Positions 9,193 through 18,635 are shown, counted from the first letter of the stretch. The stretch: 64,000 bases of DNA from Herbaspirillum hiltneri N3 (GCF_001267925.1 NZ_CP011409.1:4898001-4962000), one strand, 5' to 3'. Translations and numbers: made by a program. The notes: generated by a model from the letters alone, not told the origin.

Positions 9193-10098
9193 ATGGATCG
9201 CTTCGACGCCATGCGCGTATTCACCCGCATCGTGGAACTGGGCAGCTTTACCAAAGCGGCCGACGACCTGCACATCCCGCGCGCCACTGTCACGCACACC
9301 ATCAAGCAGATGGAAGCGCGGCTCGGCGTACGCCTGCTGCAGCGAACCACGCGCCAGGTCAGCGCGACGCTGGACGGCAACGCCTATTACGCGCGCTGCG
9401 TGCAGCTGATGGCCGACCTGGAAGAGACGGAATCGGCCTTCAGCGCCGCCGCCTCCAATCCGCGCGGCAAGGTGCGGGTCGATTTGCAGGGCTCGCTGGC
9501 GATGCATTTCATCCTGCCGCAGCTGCCCGAGTTCTGTGCGCGGTATCCGCAGATCGAACTGGAGATCGGTATGGGCGACCGCGCCGTCGATCTGGTGCGC
9601 GAGGGTTACGACTGCGTGCTGCGCGCCGGCGAGCCGCGCGATTCAAGCCTGGTGATCCGGCGCGTGGCGCGCTTGCAGCAGGTGACCGTGGCCAGTCCGG
9701 CTTATCTGGAGCAGCACGGCACGCCTGATTCACTGGCGAGCTTCGCGCAGCATCGGGCGGTCAATTTCTTTTCCTCGGTGAGCGGCAAGATCCTGCCCTT
9801 CGACTTCCTCGTCGACGGTACGGAACACAGTGTCAGCCTGCCCGGCCAGGTCGCGGTGAGCCATGCCGAGGCCTATGTCAGCTGCTGCGAAGGCGGACTC
9901 GGGCTGGTGCAGTTGCCGCGCTATCACGTGCAGCAGCAACTGGCCGAGGGCCGGCTGGTCGAGGTGATGGCGGCGTTCCGCCCGGCGCCGATGGCGGTGT
10001 CCGTCCTGTATCCGCATCAGCGCCAGCTGTCGCGGCGGGTGCGCGTGCTGGTGGACTGGATGGCGGATCTGATGCGCCAGGGCGAACACGCAGCCTGA
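9193..10098 (+). CDS. LysR-family transcriptional regulator
   Basis: LTTR of 301 residues. The N-terminal winged helix-turn-helix (FTKAADDLHIPRATVTHTIK) is followed by a linker helix and a LysR substrate-binding domain. It belongs to the large subgroup with R-V-L-x-R-x-G-E-P (CVLRAGEP) that often controls divergent oxidoreductases. It is transcribed divergently from the two SDR genes across a 168-base gap, the usual arrangement for a regulator and its target operon. Confidence 0.9.
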   Translation: MDRFDAMRVFTRIVELGSFTKAADDLHIPRATVTHTIKQMEARLGVRLLQRTTRQVSATLDGNAYYARCVQLMADLEETESAFSAAASNPRGKVRVDLQGSLAMHFILPQLPEFCARYPQIELEIGMGDRAVDLVREGYDCVLRAGEPRDSSLVIRRVARLQQVTVASPAYLEQHGTPDSLASFAQHRAVNFFSSVSGKILPFDFLVDGTEHSVSLPGQVAVSHAEAYVSCCEGGLGLVQLPRYHVQQQLAEGRLVEVMAAFRPAPMAVSVLYPHQRQLSRRVRVLVDWMADLMRQGEHAA

Positions 10099-10140
10099 GG
10101 CCGGCACGTCCGTAAATTGACATTGCCAATCCCCGGCCCA

Positions 10141-10169
10141 ACTTATATGATGTACGACAACATATAAGT
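10141..10169. promoter_or_regulatory. 29-base palindromic operator, GntR/FCD-like
   Basis: Near-perfect inverted repeat: left arm ACTTATATGATGT (10141-10153), 3-base spacer ACG, right arm ACAACATATAAGT (10157-10169). Twelve of 13 positions pair. The central TGTACGACA resembles operators of FadR-family GntR regulators that control sugar-acid catabolism. It lies about 185 bases ahead of the lactonase gene, so it probably controls that gene; no GntR gene is in this window. Confidence 0.6.
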
Positions 10170-10353
10170 ATGAACGGGCCGGCTACCCGCCGCGACCTGC
10201 CATTCAGGAGATAGCCTCACCCCTCTTTGCGACATGCCGACCGGCATTCCCCGTCGCAGCGCATGCCTATATGGAACAGAGCCGATTTCCTCACCTGCCT
10301 CGGATGCCGTCCGGCACCGGCGAGATCGGTATTTTTCCCACACGGAGACAACG

Positions 10354-11424
10354 ATGAATCAAGAAGACAAGAAGACAAACGCCGGTTTCGATGCAACTCG
10401 TCGTACAACATTGCTCGGCGGCCTGGCCATGGCCGCCACCGCCGTAACCGCCAAGGCCCAGAGTTTCGACTTCAAGGCCAGCCAGCGCTATCCCGATCCC
10501 AGCGTGCAGGTGCTGGACAACAGCTTCCTGAAGTACCGCCTGTACAGCTCGACGGTGGAGCAGCTGGCGACCGGTTTCCGCTGGGTGGAAGGTCCGGTCT
10601 GGTTCGGCGATGGCCGCTATCTGTTGTTCAGCGACATCCCCAACAACCGCATCATGCGCTGGGATGAAGTCACCGGCGCCACCTCGGTGTTCCGCAACCC
10701 GGCCAACTTCACCAACGGTCTGGCGCGCGATCGCCAGGGCCGCCTGATCGCCTGCGAACACCTGACCCGCCGCATCACCCGCACCGAATACGACGGTCGC
10801 ATCACGGTGCTGGCCGACAACTACAACGGCAAGCGCTTCAACTCACCCAACGACATCATCTGCAAATCGGACGGCTCGATCTGGTTCACCGATCCGCCGT
10901 TCGGCATTTCCGGCGAATGGGAAGGCGACAAGCAAGCCTCGGAACTGCCGCACGCGGTGTATCGCATCGACGGCCAGAGCGGCAAGCTGAGCCTGATCAC
11001 CGATGCGCTGGCCGGCCCCAACGGACTGGCCTTCTCGCCGGATGAAAAAGTCATCTACATCGTCGAGTCGCGCGCCACGCCGAACCGCCTGATCTGGGCC
11101 TATCAGCTGACCGACAACGGCACCAAACTCGGTTCGCGCACGCTGGCGGTCGACGCCGCCGGCGCCGGCGCAATCGACGGCTTCAAGGTCGATGTCGACG
11201 GCAACCTGTGGTGCGGCTGGGGCAGCAACGGCGCGCTCGACGCCAAACCGGCCGAGCTCGACGGCGTGCGCGTGTTCACCCCGCAAGGCAAAGCCATCGG
11301 CCACATCCACCTGCCGGAACGCTGCCCGAACCTGGTGTTCGGCGGGGCAAAGAAGAACCGCCTGTTCATGGCCAGCAGCCATTCTCTGTACGCGCTGTTC
11401 GTGGATACGCGCGGCGCGGTGTAA
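10354..11424 (+). CDS. SMP-30/gluconolactonase family protein, Tat-exported
   Basis: Six-bladed propeller lactonase of 356 residues. The SMP-30 domain shows VEGPVWF, FTNGLARD, SPNDIICKSDGSIWFTDPP and GPNGLAFSPDE, which supply the divalent-metal ligands of this family (Glu, Asn, Asp). The N-terminus has a twin-arginine signal (ATRRTTLLGG at 14-23, then a hydrophobic stretch and AKA), so the enzyme is probably exported folded to the periplasm. The ATG at 10354 has GGAG 7 bases upstream; a longer in-frame start at 10234 would bury the Tat signal. Likely role: hydrolysis of an aldonolactone after periplasmic sugar oxidation. It sits alone behind a GntR-like operator. Confidence 0.85.
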   Translation: MNQEDKKTNAGFDATRRTTLLGGLAMAATAVTAKAQSFDFKASQRYPDPSVQVLDNSFLKYRLYSSTVEQLATGFRWVEGPVWFGDGRYLLFSDIPNNRIMRWDEVTGATSVFRNPANFTNGLARDRQGRLIACEHLTRRITRTEYDGRITVLADNYNGKRFNSPNDIICKSDGSIWFTDPPFGISGEWEGDKQASELPHAVYRIDGQSGKLSLITDALAGPNGLAFSPDEKVIYIVESRATPNRLIWAYQLTDNGTKLGSRTLAVDAAGAGAIDGFKVDVDGNLWCGWGSNGALDAKPAELDGVRVFTPQGKAIGHIHLPERCPNLVFGGAKKNRLFMASSHSLYALFVDTRGAV

Positions 11425-11620
11425 GGCGTTGCGAACTTAGTCGTATCTGATCGTGCTGCTCCGTCAAGGCGGGGCGGAGCGGCGCGGCTTCCCCCTCTTT
11501 GTTCGCCGCCCGTGCGAATAAATCCTGCGTGCCTCAGCGCAGCGTCAGACGGATAAACTAGAATGGCTGCCAGCGCTGCATCCTGCGCGCGCTTCTCAAC
11601 CTGCATTCCCCACACCACAC

Positions 11621-12865
11621 ATGCCGCGCTGCCTCTCATTCGGCCTGCAATCTCATTCCCGGCGTCTGCGCTCGATTTCGCTTCTGTTTTTTTTGACACT
11701 GTGCGGCGTACTTGCCGCCTGCCAGCGCGCACCGCAAGCCTTGCCGCAGCAGGCCTACATCTGGCAGCGGCAATGGAGTCCCGCCGTCGCCGCCGCCATG
11801 CAGGCCAGCGACCAACTGGTCCGCGGCTGGCGCGTGCTCGCGGCGGAACTCACGTCACAGCGTCAATGGAAGACCGCCAATCCCGACTGGGAGGCGCTGA
11901 AAACGACGCAGCATGCCGTCGTGATGGTGGTGCGGCTGGACGGCCAGACCGACTCGCTCGACGCCGCCACGCAAAACCACGTCACGGGAATGCTTGCACG
12001 CTGGAAGCAACAGGGCGTACCGGTCGCCGGCGTGGAAATCGACTACGACTGCCCGACCTCGCAATTGCCGGCATATCGGAATTTTCTGACCGGCTTGCGC
12101 CAGAGTCTGGACCGCGACACCTCGCTGTCGATCACGGCGCTGCCGACCTGGCTCAATAGCCCCGAGCTGAGCAAGCTGCTGGCCGTCACCGATGAGTCGG
12201 TGTTGCAGGTGCATGCAGTGATGAATCCGCGCCAAGGGCTGTTCGACGCCGAGCGCGCGCAGGCGTGGCTGAAGGCGTATGCAAAACAGACCTCGCATCC
12301 CTGGCGCGTGGCGCTCCCCTCATACAGCACGCGCGTAAGCTGGGACGACAACGGCCGCATCAGCACGGTCGAGAGCGAACGCCCGCTGCTGGCGTCCGGC
12401 AACGTCGCGCAGGAACTGACGGCGTCGCCGACGGTGGTAAGCGCCTTCCTCGCGCAACTGGACAAGGATCCCTCACCGGGCCTGGTCGGCGTGGTCTGGT
12501 TCCGCCTGCCGACCGAAGACGATGTGCGCAACTGGAGCCAGCCGACCTGGCAGGCGGTGCTGGCGCGCCAGCCGCTCAAACCCGCCGTGACGGTGGAAGC
12601 ACTCGCTACTGCACAAGCCGGCCTGCACGACCTCACGCTGCGCAACAACGGCAACGCCGACAGCGCGCTGCCACTGATCGTGCGCATCGATGCGGCCTCG
12701 GCCTGCGACGCCGCCGATGGCATCAACGGCTACGCGCTGGAAGCCGACGCCCAGGGAAAATATCTGCGGCGCACGCGCGAAGGCCTGCTGCGCGCCGGCT
12801 ACCAACGTAATATCGGCTGGGCCCATTGCGGACAACAACACATCCAACTCCATGTGGAACACTGA
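11621..12865 (+). CDS. DUF3142 lipoprotein
   Basis: Predicted lipoprotein of 414 residues: basic N-terminus, hydrophobic segment and lipobox LAAC with Cys34. The body resembles DUF3142, a family of unknown function. The segment GVEIDYDCPTSQLPAY looks like an acidic strand end of a TIM-barrel glycosidase (GxxxDxD), so a carbohydrate-related role is possible but unproven. The last 90 residues form a separate domain (LTLRNNGNADSALPL). It is followed by the next gene after a single base, so the two are almost certainly co-translated. Confidence 0.75.
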   Translation: MPRCLSFGLQSHSRRLRSISLLFFLTLCGVLAACQRAPQALPQQAYIWQRQWSPAVAAAMQASDQLVRGWRVLAAELTSQRQWKTANPDWEALKTTQHAVVMVVRLDGQTDSLDAATQNHVTGMLARWKQQGVPVAGVEIDYDCPTSQLPAYRNFLTGLRQSLDRDTSLSITALPTWLNSPELSKLLAVTDESVLQVHAVMNPRQGLFDAERAQAWLKAYAKQTSHPWRVALPSYSTRVSWDDNGRISTVESERPLLASGNVAQELTASPTVVSAFLAQLDKDPSPGLVGVVWFRLPTEDDVRNWSQPTWQAVLARQPLKPAVTVEALATAQAGLHDLTLRNNGNADSALPLIVRIDAASACDAADGINGYALEADAQGKYLRRTREGLLRAGYQRNIGWAHCGQQHIQLHVEH

Positions 12866-12866
12866 C

Positions 12867-15344
12867 ATGCATATCAAACATCTCCGCATCGCAGTCGCGC
12901 TCGCGATCCCCTTCAGCACCGCCGTCGTGATCGCCTGCGGCCCCGACTTCCCGCCGCAGGTGCTCGACGATCGCGCCGGCACGCTCAAGGCGACGCCGGC
13001 CAATTCCTTCGCCTATGAAGCCGCGCATCTGGTGAAGCCCACCGACGCCTTGCAGGCCAATGAAGGCGGCGGCGCGTCCGATCCATCCGGCAAGCCCGAC
13101 GCCGCCGATGCCGCTTTCATGAACCCCGTCCAGCTGGCCCAGCTCAAGGCAGTGCGTGCACTCAAGGACGGCGATGCCGCTTACGCACAAGGTATCGACC
13201 TCCCGCCGGCGGTACGGCTGTATGCGGCCGGCGCGGTGGATTATCTTGCAGCAACGGACTCAGGAACGCGCGCGCAGAAACGCTTCCAGGCCGTGCTCGA
13301 TCTGCCCGACAAAGCCGATGGCGACAAACGCGCCGTGTGGGCCGCCTACATGCTCGGACAGAGCCACGCGGGCGCGATGTCCGGCGCCGGCAATAAGCCA
13401 AACGAAGAACGTGCGCAAGCCATCCGCGCATATGCACTGGCACGCTCGCGCGCGGTTGCGGGTGCTCTTGATTCCAGCGGCCTGGCGGTGGCGAGCTACG
13501 GCGAGCAGGCACGCACGTTCCTGGTCAACGGCGCGACGATGTGCGGCTATCTCGACTTCGTCAACGCCATGCCTTGCGCCGATGATGTCGCCGCCGCCGA
13601 TCTGAAGCAAGCCGTCCGCTTGTATGCGGAACAAGCCGCGCGCAATTCCAACAGCGGCGTGCAGTCGCTGCGCATCATCGCGGAATGGGCGCTGAGCGAT
13701 CCGGAACGCGCGCAAAAGCTGATCGACGATCCGGTCGCGCAACGCCTGCTGGTCAGCTATGCCCTGGCGCGCGTGGGCGACATGAGCGGCGCCGACGCCA
13801 CCCGGCCTGCGGAATATGAGGTTTCGTGGGGCGGCTACGGTTACGTCGACGCCGCCAGAGGCGGCAAGGACGCCAAGGTCAATCCGGTGCTGCCGTCGCT
13901 GGTGGCGGCCTTGCAGAAACGCGGCATCGCCAATCTCGCCGACGCCGACCGTGTGGCGGCTCTCGCATATCGCAGCGGGATGTATGACCTGGCGCAGACG
14001 CTGGCGGATAAGCAGCGCAGCGCTTTGTCGAGCTGGGTGCGCGCCAAGCTGGCCTTGCGCAAAGGCGACGCGGCGGCAGCTGCGCAAGCCTATGCCGAAG
14101 CCTCCAAAGCCTTTCCGCAGAATGACGCCAGCGTCGAGCCTGCCTCGCTCGGCCTGATCAGGGCCGAGCAAAGCGTGCTGTCGCTGTCGCGCGGACAATA
14201 CGTCGAAGCCTTCGACCAGCTCTACAAGGTCACCAGCGCCAGCCAGGCGCGCGGCAAGGATGACAGCCTGAGCCATCCACTCTACAGCGACTACAGTGGC
14301 GACACCTGGTACCTGGCCGAGCGCGTGCTGACCGTCGATGAACTCAAAACCTATGTCGACGCGCACGTGCCCGCGACGCCGGTACCGCCACCGCCGCAAG
14401 TCCTCCCGAGCACACCCGACAAGCCCTACTACGACTGGCTGAGCGCGCATCCGGCGCAACAGTCCGACTACCTGCGCAGGCTGCTGGCGCGCCGCCTGGT
14501 GCGCGAGGGCCGCATCAACGATGCGCTGCCCTACTTCCCTGACGACCAGGATTGGCGCTACGTCGATATCGACGAAAACTACTACACGGACGGCAAGCGG
14601 ACGCTGGCCTCCTGGCGCTATCGCGCCACAGCTAAAGAATATGGCGACGCGCTCGATGACGCCAAACATGCATGGCGCGCCGTGACGCGCGCCGAAGCCT
14701 GGTACAAGGCCGCCACGCTGGCGCGCCTGCGCGGCATGGAAATCATGGGATACGAAGAAGCGCCCGACTACGCCGGCCTTGGCGGCATGCTGGCGTTCGG
14801 CATTGGCCGCACGGAAGTCCTGGAATATCCGCGCGGCGACACCGGCAAGGCGCCCCTCGTTAAAACACCCGAACAGCGCGCCGCCGCCGACCTGCCCGGC
14901 CCCTTCGTCACCGATGGCGAACGCAAGCGCTACGCCGCCAGCGAGAGCAAGCCCAACCAGCGCTATCACTACCGCAACATCGCCGTCGACTACGTCATGA
15001 AATCGGCCGACGAACTGCCTGCCCGCTCGCAGGCTTTCGCCGCCGTGCTGTGCAAGGGCACCGGCTTCGTCTACTACGATGCCGCGCTGGCACCGCTGCC
15101 GTATCGCCGCTACGTGAAGGAAGGCGCGGCCGTGCCGTTCTCGGCGGACTTCGGCCAGAACTGCGCGGAGCCGGACTTCAAGGCGGCGGGACGTTTCCCG
15201 TATGTGCAGGCGTGGAAGAAGACGCGTCATTGGGTGGCGACGCATCGCGGTGCCGCGCTGGTCACTGCGGCGGCAGTGCTGATTGCCGCCGCAGCGCTTG
15301 CAGCGGGGCTGGTGCGACGCCGGCGACGCGCTGTTGAATCGTAG
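12867..15344 (+). CDS. Large lipoprotein of unknown function, partner of DUF3142 gene
   Basis: Protein of 825 residues that I cannot assign. It starts MHIKHLRIAVALAIP with a hydrophobic leader and a lipobox-like VIAC (Cys24), so it may be a lipoprotein. The middle is alanine-rich and helical with repeat-like blocks (for example WAAYMLGQSHAGAMSG, YALARSRAVAG, KAWYKAATLARLRG type helices), suggesting TPR/Sel1-like solenoids. A single hydrophobic segment (ALVTAAAVLIAAAALAAGLV) followed by RRRRR sits at the very C-terminus. The start ATG is one base after the TGA of the DUF3142 gene. Together they look like a two-protein envelope unit of unknown job. Confidence 0.72.
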   Translation: MHIKHLRIAVALAIPFSTAVVIACGPDFPPQVLDDRAGTLKATPANSFAYEAAHLVKPTDALQANEGGGASDPSGKPDAADAAFMNPVQLAQLKAVRALKDGDAAYAQGIDLPPAVRLYAAGAVDYLAATDSGTRAQKRFQAVLDLPDKADGDKRAVWAAYMLGQSHAGAMSGAGNKPNEERAQAIRAYALARSRAVAGALDSSGLAVASYGEQARTFLVNGATMCGYLDFVNAMPCADDVAAADLKQAVRLYAEQAARNSNSGVQSLRIIAEWALSDPERAQKLIDDPVAQRLLVSYALARVGDMSGADATRPAEYEVSWGGYGYVDAARGGKDAKVNPVLPSLVAALQKRGIANLADADRVAALAYRSGMYDLAQTLADKQRSALSSWVRAKLALRKGDAAAAAQAYAEASKAFPQNDASVEPASLGLIRAEQSVLSLSRGQYVEAFDQLYKVTSASQARGKDDSLSHPLYSDYSGDTWYLAERVLTVDELKTYVDAHVPATPVPPPPQVLPSTPDKPYYDWLSAHPAQQSDYLRRLLARRLVREGRINDALPYFPDDQDWRYVDIDENYYTDGKRTLASWRYRATAKEYGDALDDAKHAWRAVTRAEAWYKAATLARLRGMEIMGYEEAPDYAGLGGMLAFGIGRTEVLEYPRGDTGKAPLVKTPEQRAAADLPGPFVTDGERKRYAASESKPNQRYHYRNIAVDYVMKSADELPARSQAFAAVLCKGTGFVYYDAALAPLPYRRYVKEGAAVPFSADFGQNCAEPDFKAAGRFPYVQAWKKTRHWVATHRGAALVTAAAVLIAAAALAAGLVRRRRRAVES

Positions 15345-15511
15345 TTATTGCAATTTTTACAACTCTGTTTTTGAGAGTTTTCTCATATAAATCCGATCCT
15401 TAAATCGTCAGAATGGCTTCACTGCTTAAGCAAACACAAGGCGCTGAAGCAAAACGATTTGAACCGAATTCGACCGAATTCAACCCATTCTGACTCTTTG
15501 AGGAAACGATC

Positions 15512-16183
15512 ATGACCAAGCAAATCACTCTCTTCTCCGCCCTGGCTGCTTCCCTGCTGGTGTCTTTCGCCGCCCAGGCTGCCGATACCGCCGAACTGAA
15601 GGTCAAAGGCGTCATTCGTCCTTCGGCCTGCACCCCGAGCTTCACCGGCACCAACGTGGTCGACTACGGCACCATCTCCGCCAAGGGCCTGAGCACCACG
15701 GCAGCGAACGTACTGGCGGAAAAGACCATCGCCTTCACCGTCACTTGCGATGCAGCAACCAAAGTCGCTGTCCGCGCCATCGACAACAAGGCCTCGACTG
15801 TGGTCACCGGCCTGATGACGGCAATCGAATCGCGTCTGACCGACAAGTATGCCTACGGCCTGGGCGCAGCAGGCGGCAAGAACATCGGTGCCTACAGCGT
15901 TCGCGTCATCCCCAATTCGTTCAGCGCGGACGGCGCCACGCCTGACGTCATCTACGACGAAGCCAACAACGGCACCTGGATCAAATCGGGGGATGGCCGC
16001 TTCCACGCCGACGGCGCCGGCCGCAAGTCCTTCGCCGCCACCGGCACGACCACACCCGGCTCCTACAAGACCATGTCCGGCAACCTTGGCGTGACCGCCG
16101 TGCTGGACAAGGGCGCCAACCTGCCGCTGACACAAAACATCGACCTCGACGGCTCGGCCACGATCGAAGTGCAGTACCTGTAA
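15512..16183 (+). CDS. DUF1120-family secreted protein (fimbrial-like)
   Basis: Secreted protein of 223 residues with a clean Sec signal peptide (cleavage after AAQA). It resembles DUF1120 proteins, which are beta-sandwich proteins related to fimbrial subunits: the start AELKVKGVIRPSACTPSF has the conserved Cys, and a second Cys lies in TVTCDAATKVA. No chaperone or usher gene is next to it, so it is probably not part of a local pilus operon. GAGGAAACG precedes the ATG. A strong terminator follows, so it is a single-gene unit. Confidence 0.82.
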   Translation: MTKQITLFSALAASLLVSFAAQAADTAELKVKGVIRPSACTPSFTGTNVVDYGTISAKGLSTTAANVLAEKTIAFTVTCDAATKVAVRAIDNKASTVVTGLMTAIESRLTDKYAYGLGAAGGKNIGAYSVRVIPNSFSADGATPDVIYDEANNGTWIKSGDGRFHADGAGRKSFAATGTTTPGSYKTMSGNLGVTAVLDKGANLPLTQNIDLDGSATIEVQYL

Positions 16184-16217
16184 TTGAATTGACTTGAGGA
16201 GGCGCTGTCGTCGGCGC

Positions 16218-16254
16218 AAAGCCCGTCTCTGCATTGCGCGGCGACGGGCTTTTT
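16218..16254 (+). terminator. Intrinsic terminator after DUF1120 gene
   Basis: Stem AAAGCCCGTC (16218-16227) pairs with GACGGGCTTT (16243-16252), with more T residues after it. It lies 35 bases past the stop of the DUF1120 gene. It may serve the convergent YoaK-family gene as well. Confidence 0.85.
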
Positions 16255-16266
16255 CTATTGCGCTTG

Positions 16267-17016
16267 TCAGCGCCGATGCAATGCGCGGCGCACGTCATCC
16301 AGCACCGGCACCAGCGCGACGAAGACCAGCAACGCGGCGAGCGGCAAAGTGAAGACGAAGCCGATGTGCCTGAATCCCAGTGCGCCGGTCACACCGCCGG
16401 CGAAGAACAGCGCCACCAGCGTGCTCAGCGTCCTGAGCTTGGCGACATCGGCGCGCACCTGCATGTCGGGATGGCGACCGCTGTTCCAGTAAAGCGCCTT
16501 GCCCAGTTCGATGCCGATGTCGGTGACCATGCCGGTAACGTGGGTGGTGCGGATTTCCGCCCGCGAAAGCTTGGTGATCATGGCGTTCTGCAATCCCATG
16601 ATGAAGCACAGCAGCAACACCGTGACCGGCACGAACAGCCATTCGATGCCGGCGATATTGCCGCCCAGCAGGGCGAAGCACAGCAGCAGCAGCGCCTCGA
16701 CGATCAGCGGCGTGGCGTATTCGGCTTCAAGGTGGCGTTTGCGGGCCCAGTTGATCATCACCGCCGAACAGGCTGCGCCGGCGACGAAGAACAGCATGCT
16801 GGCCGCGCCCGACAACAGCAGGCCGATCGCGCCGACGGCCAGGTCCTCGGCCATCATCGACAGGATGCCGGACATGTGCGACGTGAATTGCCCCACTACC
16901 AGAAAGCCGCCGGCGTTGATCGCACCGGCAACCCCCGACAACACGAACGCCAGATGCCGGTTGGCGGTCAGGGTACGATTCTTGCCGGCGAGACTGCGCA
17001 GATAGGAGACGGGCAT
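16267..17016 (-). CDS. YoaK/DUF1275-family membrane protein
   Basis: Inner-membrane protein of 249 residues with about six transmembrane helices. It matches the YoaK (DUF1275) family: FLVVGQFTSHMSG near the N-terminus, GLQNAMITKLSRAEIRTTHVTG in the middle, which is the family hallmark. The function of the family is not settled. It converges on the DUF1120 gene and follows an unrelated LysR gene. Confidence 0.85.
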   Translation of the reverse strand: MPVSYLRSLAGKNRTLTANRHLAFVLSGVAGAINAGGFLVVGQFTSHMSGILSMMAEDLAVGAIGLLLSGAASMLFFVAGAACSAVMINWARKRHLEAEYATPLIVEALLLLCFALLGGNIAGIEWLFVPVTVLLLCFIMGLQNAMITKLSRAEIRTTHVTGMVTDIGIELGKALYWNSGRHPDMQVRADVAKLRTLSTLVALFFAGGVTGALGFRHIGFVFTLPLAALLVFVALVPVLDDVRRALHRR

Positions 17017-17197
17017 AAAGACTTTCTAATGCGGTGAAAGGAAGTGAAACCATCCTGTCCGACGAGTATAAAACAAGCGCCGGCAAAAAAAAGCCGCCAC
17101 ATGGGCCGCCGATGCACCGCTGGTTCGTCGCCGGCTCGGTTCGCTGATGAGGCAGGCTTGGGACGACGGACGACCCGCGCAAATAGAACCTGCGAAT

Positions 17198-18091
17198 TCA
17201 CACCAGCGCGACCTGCTCCGCCAGATGATTGAACACCGCCGACACGCGACGCAGGTGGCGTGATTCCGTGTGCGTGAGCAGCCATAGCTCGGTCTGGCAT
17301 TCATCGATCGTTTCGGTCAGCTGAAGCAGGTCGTTGCGCCGCTCTGCCAGGAACACCGGCAACAGGCCGATGCCCAAACCTTGCGCCGTCAATTCGGCAA
17401 CCGTGAGGATGCTGTTGACGCGATAAGCCGGCATCGCCCTGGGGAAATGTTTCTTGCGCCAGATCACCGAAGGGTGCTCAGGCAGCGCGTCGTCCGGAGC
17501 GATCCAGCTGCCTGCAGCGATGCCGGCGTCGATATCCTTTATCCCGCTTTTCTTGCCCGCATACAGCGCCACGCGGATCGGCCCGACGTGCTTGCCGACC
17601 AGGTGCTGCGGCGGCCGCCGCGTGGCGCGCACGGCGATGTCGGTGTCGCGCCGCGTCAGGCTGGCCAGTTCATTGCCGGCATGAATGTCATAGGTCAGCA
17701 GCGGATGGCTGGTGCGCAGCAATTTCAACGCCGGCGCCACCAGGCCGTGCAGCACGGTGTCTGTGGTGCTGATGCGCACGACGCCGGACACCTGGTCCGG
17801 CTGCAACTGTACGGCTGAGCGCGCCGCCTCGAGTTGCGCTTCCATCTGTTCTGCATGCACCGCCAGTTCCTGCGCCAGTTCAGAGGGCTGGTAGCCGCTG
17901 CGCGAGCGTTCAAACAGACGAATGCCGAGTCCCTTTTCCATGCGCTGCACGGCGCGAAACACGGTTGACGCGTCCACGCCCAGCCGTTCGCCGGCTACCG
18001 CCAGCGTCTGCGCGCGCACCAATGCGAGGATGATTTCCAGATCCGGCTGGCTGATTCTGTATCCCGGCTTGTATTGCAACTTTGCATTCAT
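17198..18091 (-). CDS. LysR-family transcriptional regulator
   Basis: LTTR of 297 residues with a winged HTH (AVAGERLGVDASTVFRAVQRME) and a LysR effector domain. It is divergent from doxX and the GST gene, with 80 bases between starts, so it likely controls them. LysR/DoxX/GST groupings often respond to electrophiles or aromatic compounds; the effector here is unknown. Confidence 0.9.
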   Translation of the reverse strand: MNAKLQYKPGYRISQPDLEIILALVRAQTLAVAGERLGVDASTVFRAVQRMEKGLGIRLFERSRSGYQPSELAQELAVHAEQMEAQLEAARSAVQLQPDQVSGVVRISTTDTVLHGLVAPALKLLRTSHPLLTYDIHAGNELASLTRRDTDIAVRATRRPPQHLVGKHVGPIRVALYAGKKSGIKDIDAGIAAGSWIAPDDALPEHPSVIWRKKHFPRAMPAYRVNSILTVAELTAQGLGIGLLPVFLAERRNDLLQLTETIDECQTELWLLTHTESRHLRRVSAVFNHLAEQVALV

Positions 18092-18171
18092 TGTTTGCGC
18101 CCCTGCCTATTTTCATTGCATTTCTGTAGACCTATATTACCCCTGTCTTTTTCATTCATCGGGAGTATTTC

Positions 18172-18627
18172 ATGTCTTCTCTTTCTTCCCCGCGCGCACA
18201 TGCCGCGGAGCGCGGCGTCGCCATCCCCGTCCATGCCTGGGGCACCCTGCTGTTGCGCGCGAGCCTGGCGGCGATGTGGATTTCGCATGCGTTGCTCAAG
18301 CTGCTGGTGTTCACGCTGCCGGGCACGGCGCAGTACTTCGAGAGCATCGGCTTTGCAGGCGTCCTGGCATACCCGGTGTTCGCGACGGAAATCATCGGCG
18401 GCGTCGCTATCCTCCTTGGCGTGTATGCGCGCCAGGTTGCACTGGCGTTGACGCCGATCCTGGCGCTCGCGACCGCGGTGCATTGGAACAATGGCTAGGT
18501 GCACACCAGCCAGGGCGGCGGCTGGGAATATCCGGCCTTCCTCATCGCCATGTCGGTGGTGCTGTGGCTGACCGGCGACGGCGCGTATGCTCTGGCGCGC
18601 AGCCAGCGCTTCGTGCCGACGGTGTGA
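18172..18627 (+). pseudogene. DoxX-family membrane protein broken by an in-frame amber codon
   Basis: The frame encodes a four-helix DoxX-like protein of 151 residues, but residue 109 is a TAG stop at 18496-18498. After it the same frame continues VHTSQGGGWEYPAFLIAMS and the last helix, ending at TGA 18625. The family normally has Trp after HxxNG (N-G-W-V-F), so a single TGG to TAG change explains it. Upstream the GIARLKLL-like first helix and ATEIIGG segment look intact. The truncated product would lack the fourth helix. It is co-directional with the GST gene that starts 8 bases later. Sequencing error, recent mutation or amber readthrough are all possible. Confidence 0.75.
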
Positions 18628-18635
18628 GGCGCGCC

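Noticed and set aside
13260..15245. Long open frame (661 residues) on the minus strand
   Set aside because: It is antisense to the 825-residue lipoprotein gene, has no homology I recognise and reflects GC-rich codon bias.
17922..18635. Long in-frame extension upstream of the GST gene
   Set aside because: It crosses the LysR start and the doxX gene in another frame; the GTG at 18636 has a Shine-Dalgarno and fits the family.
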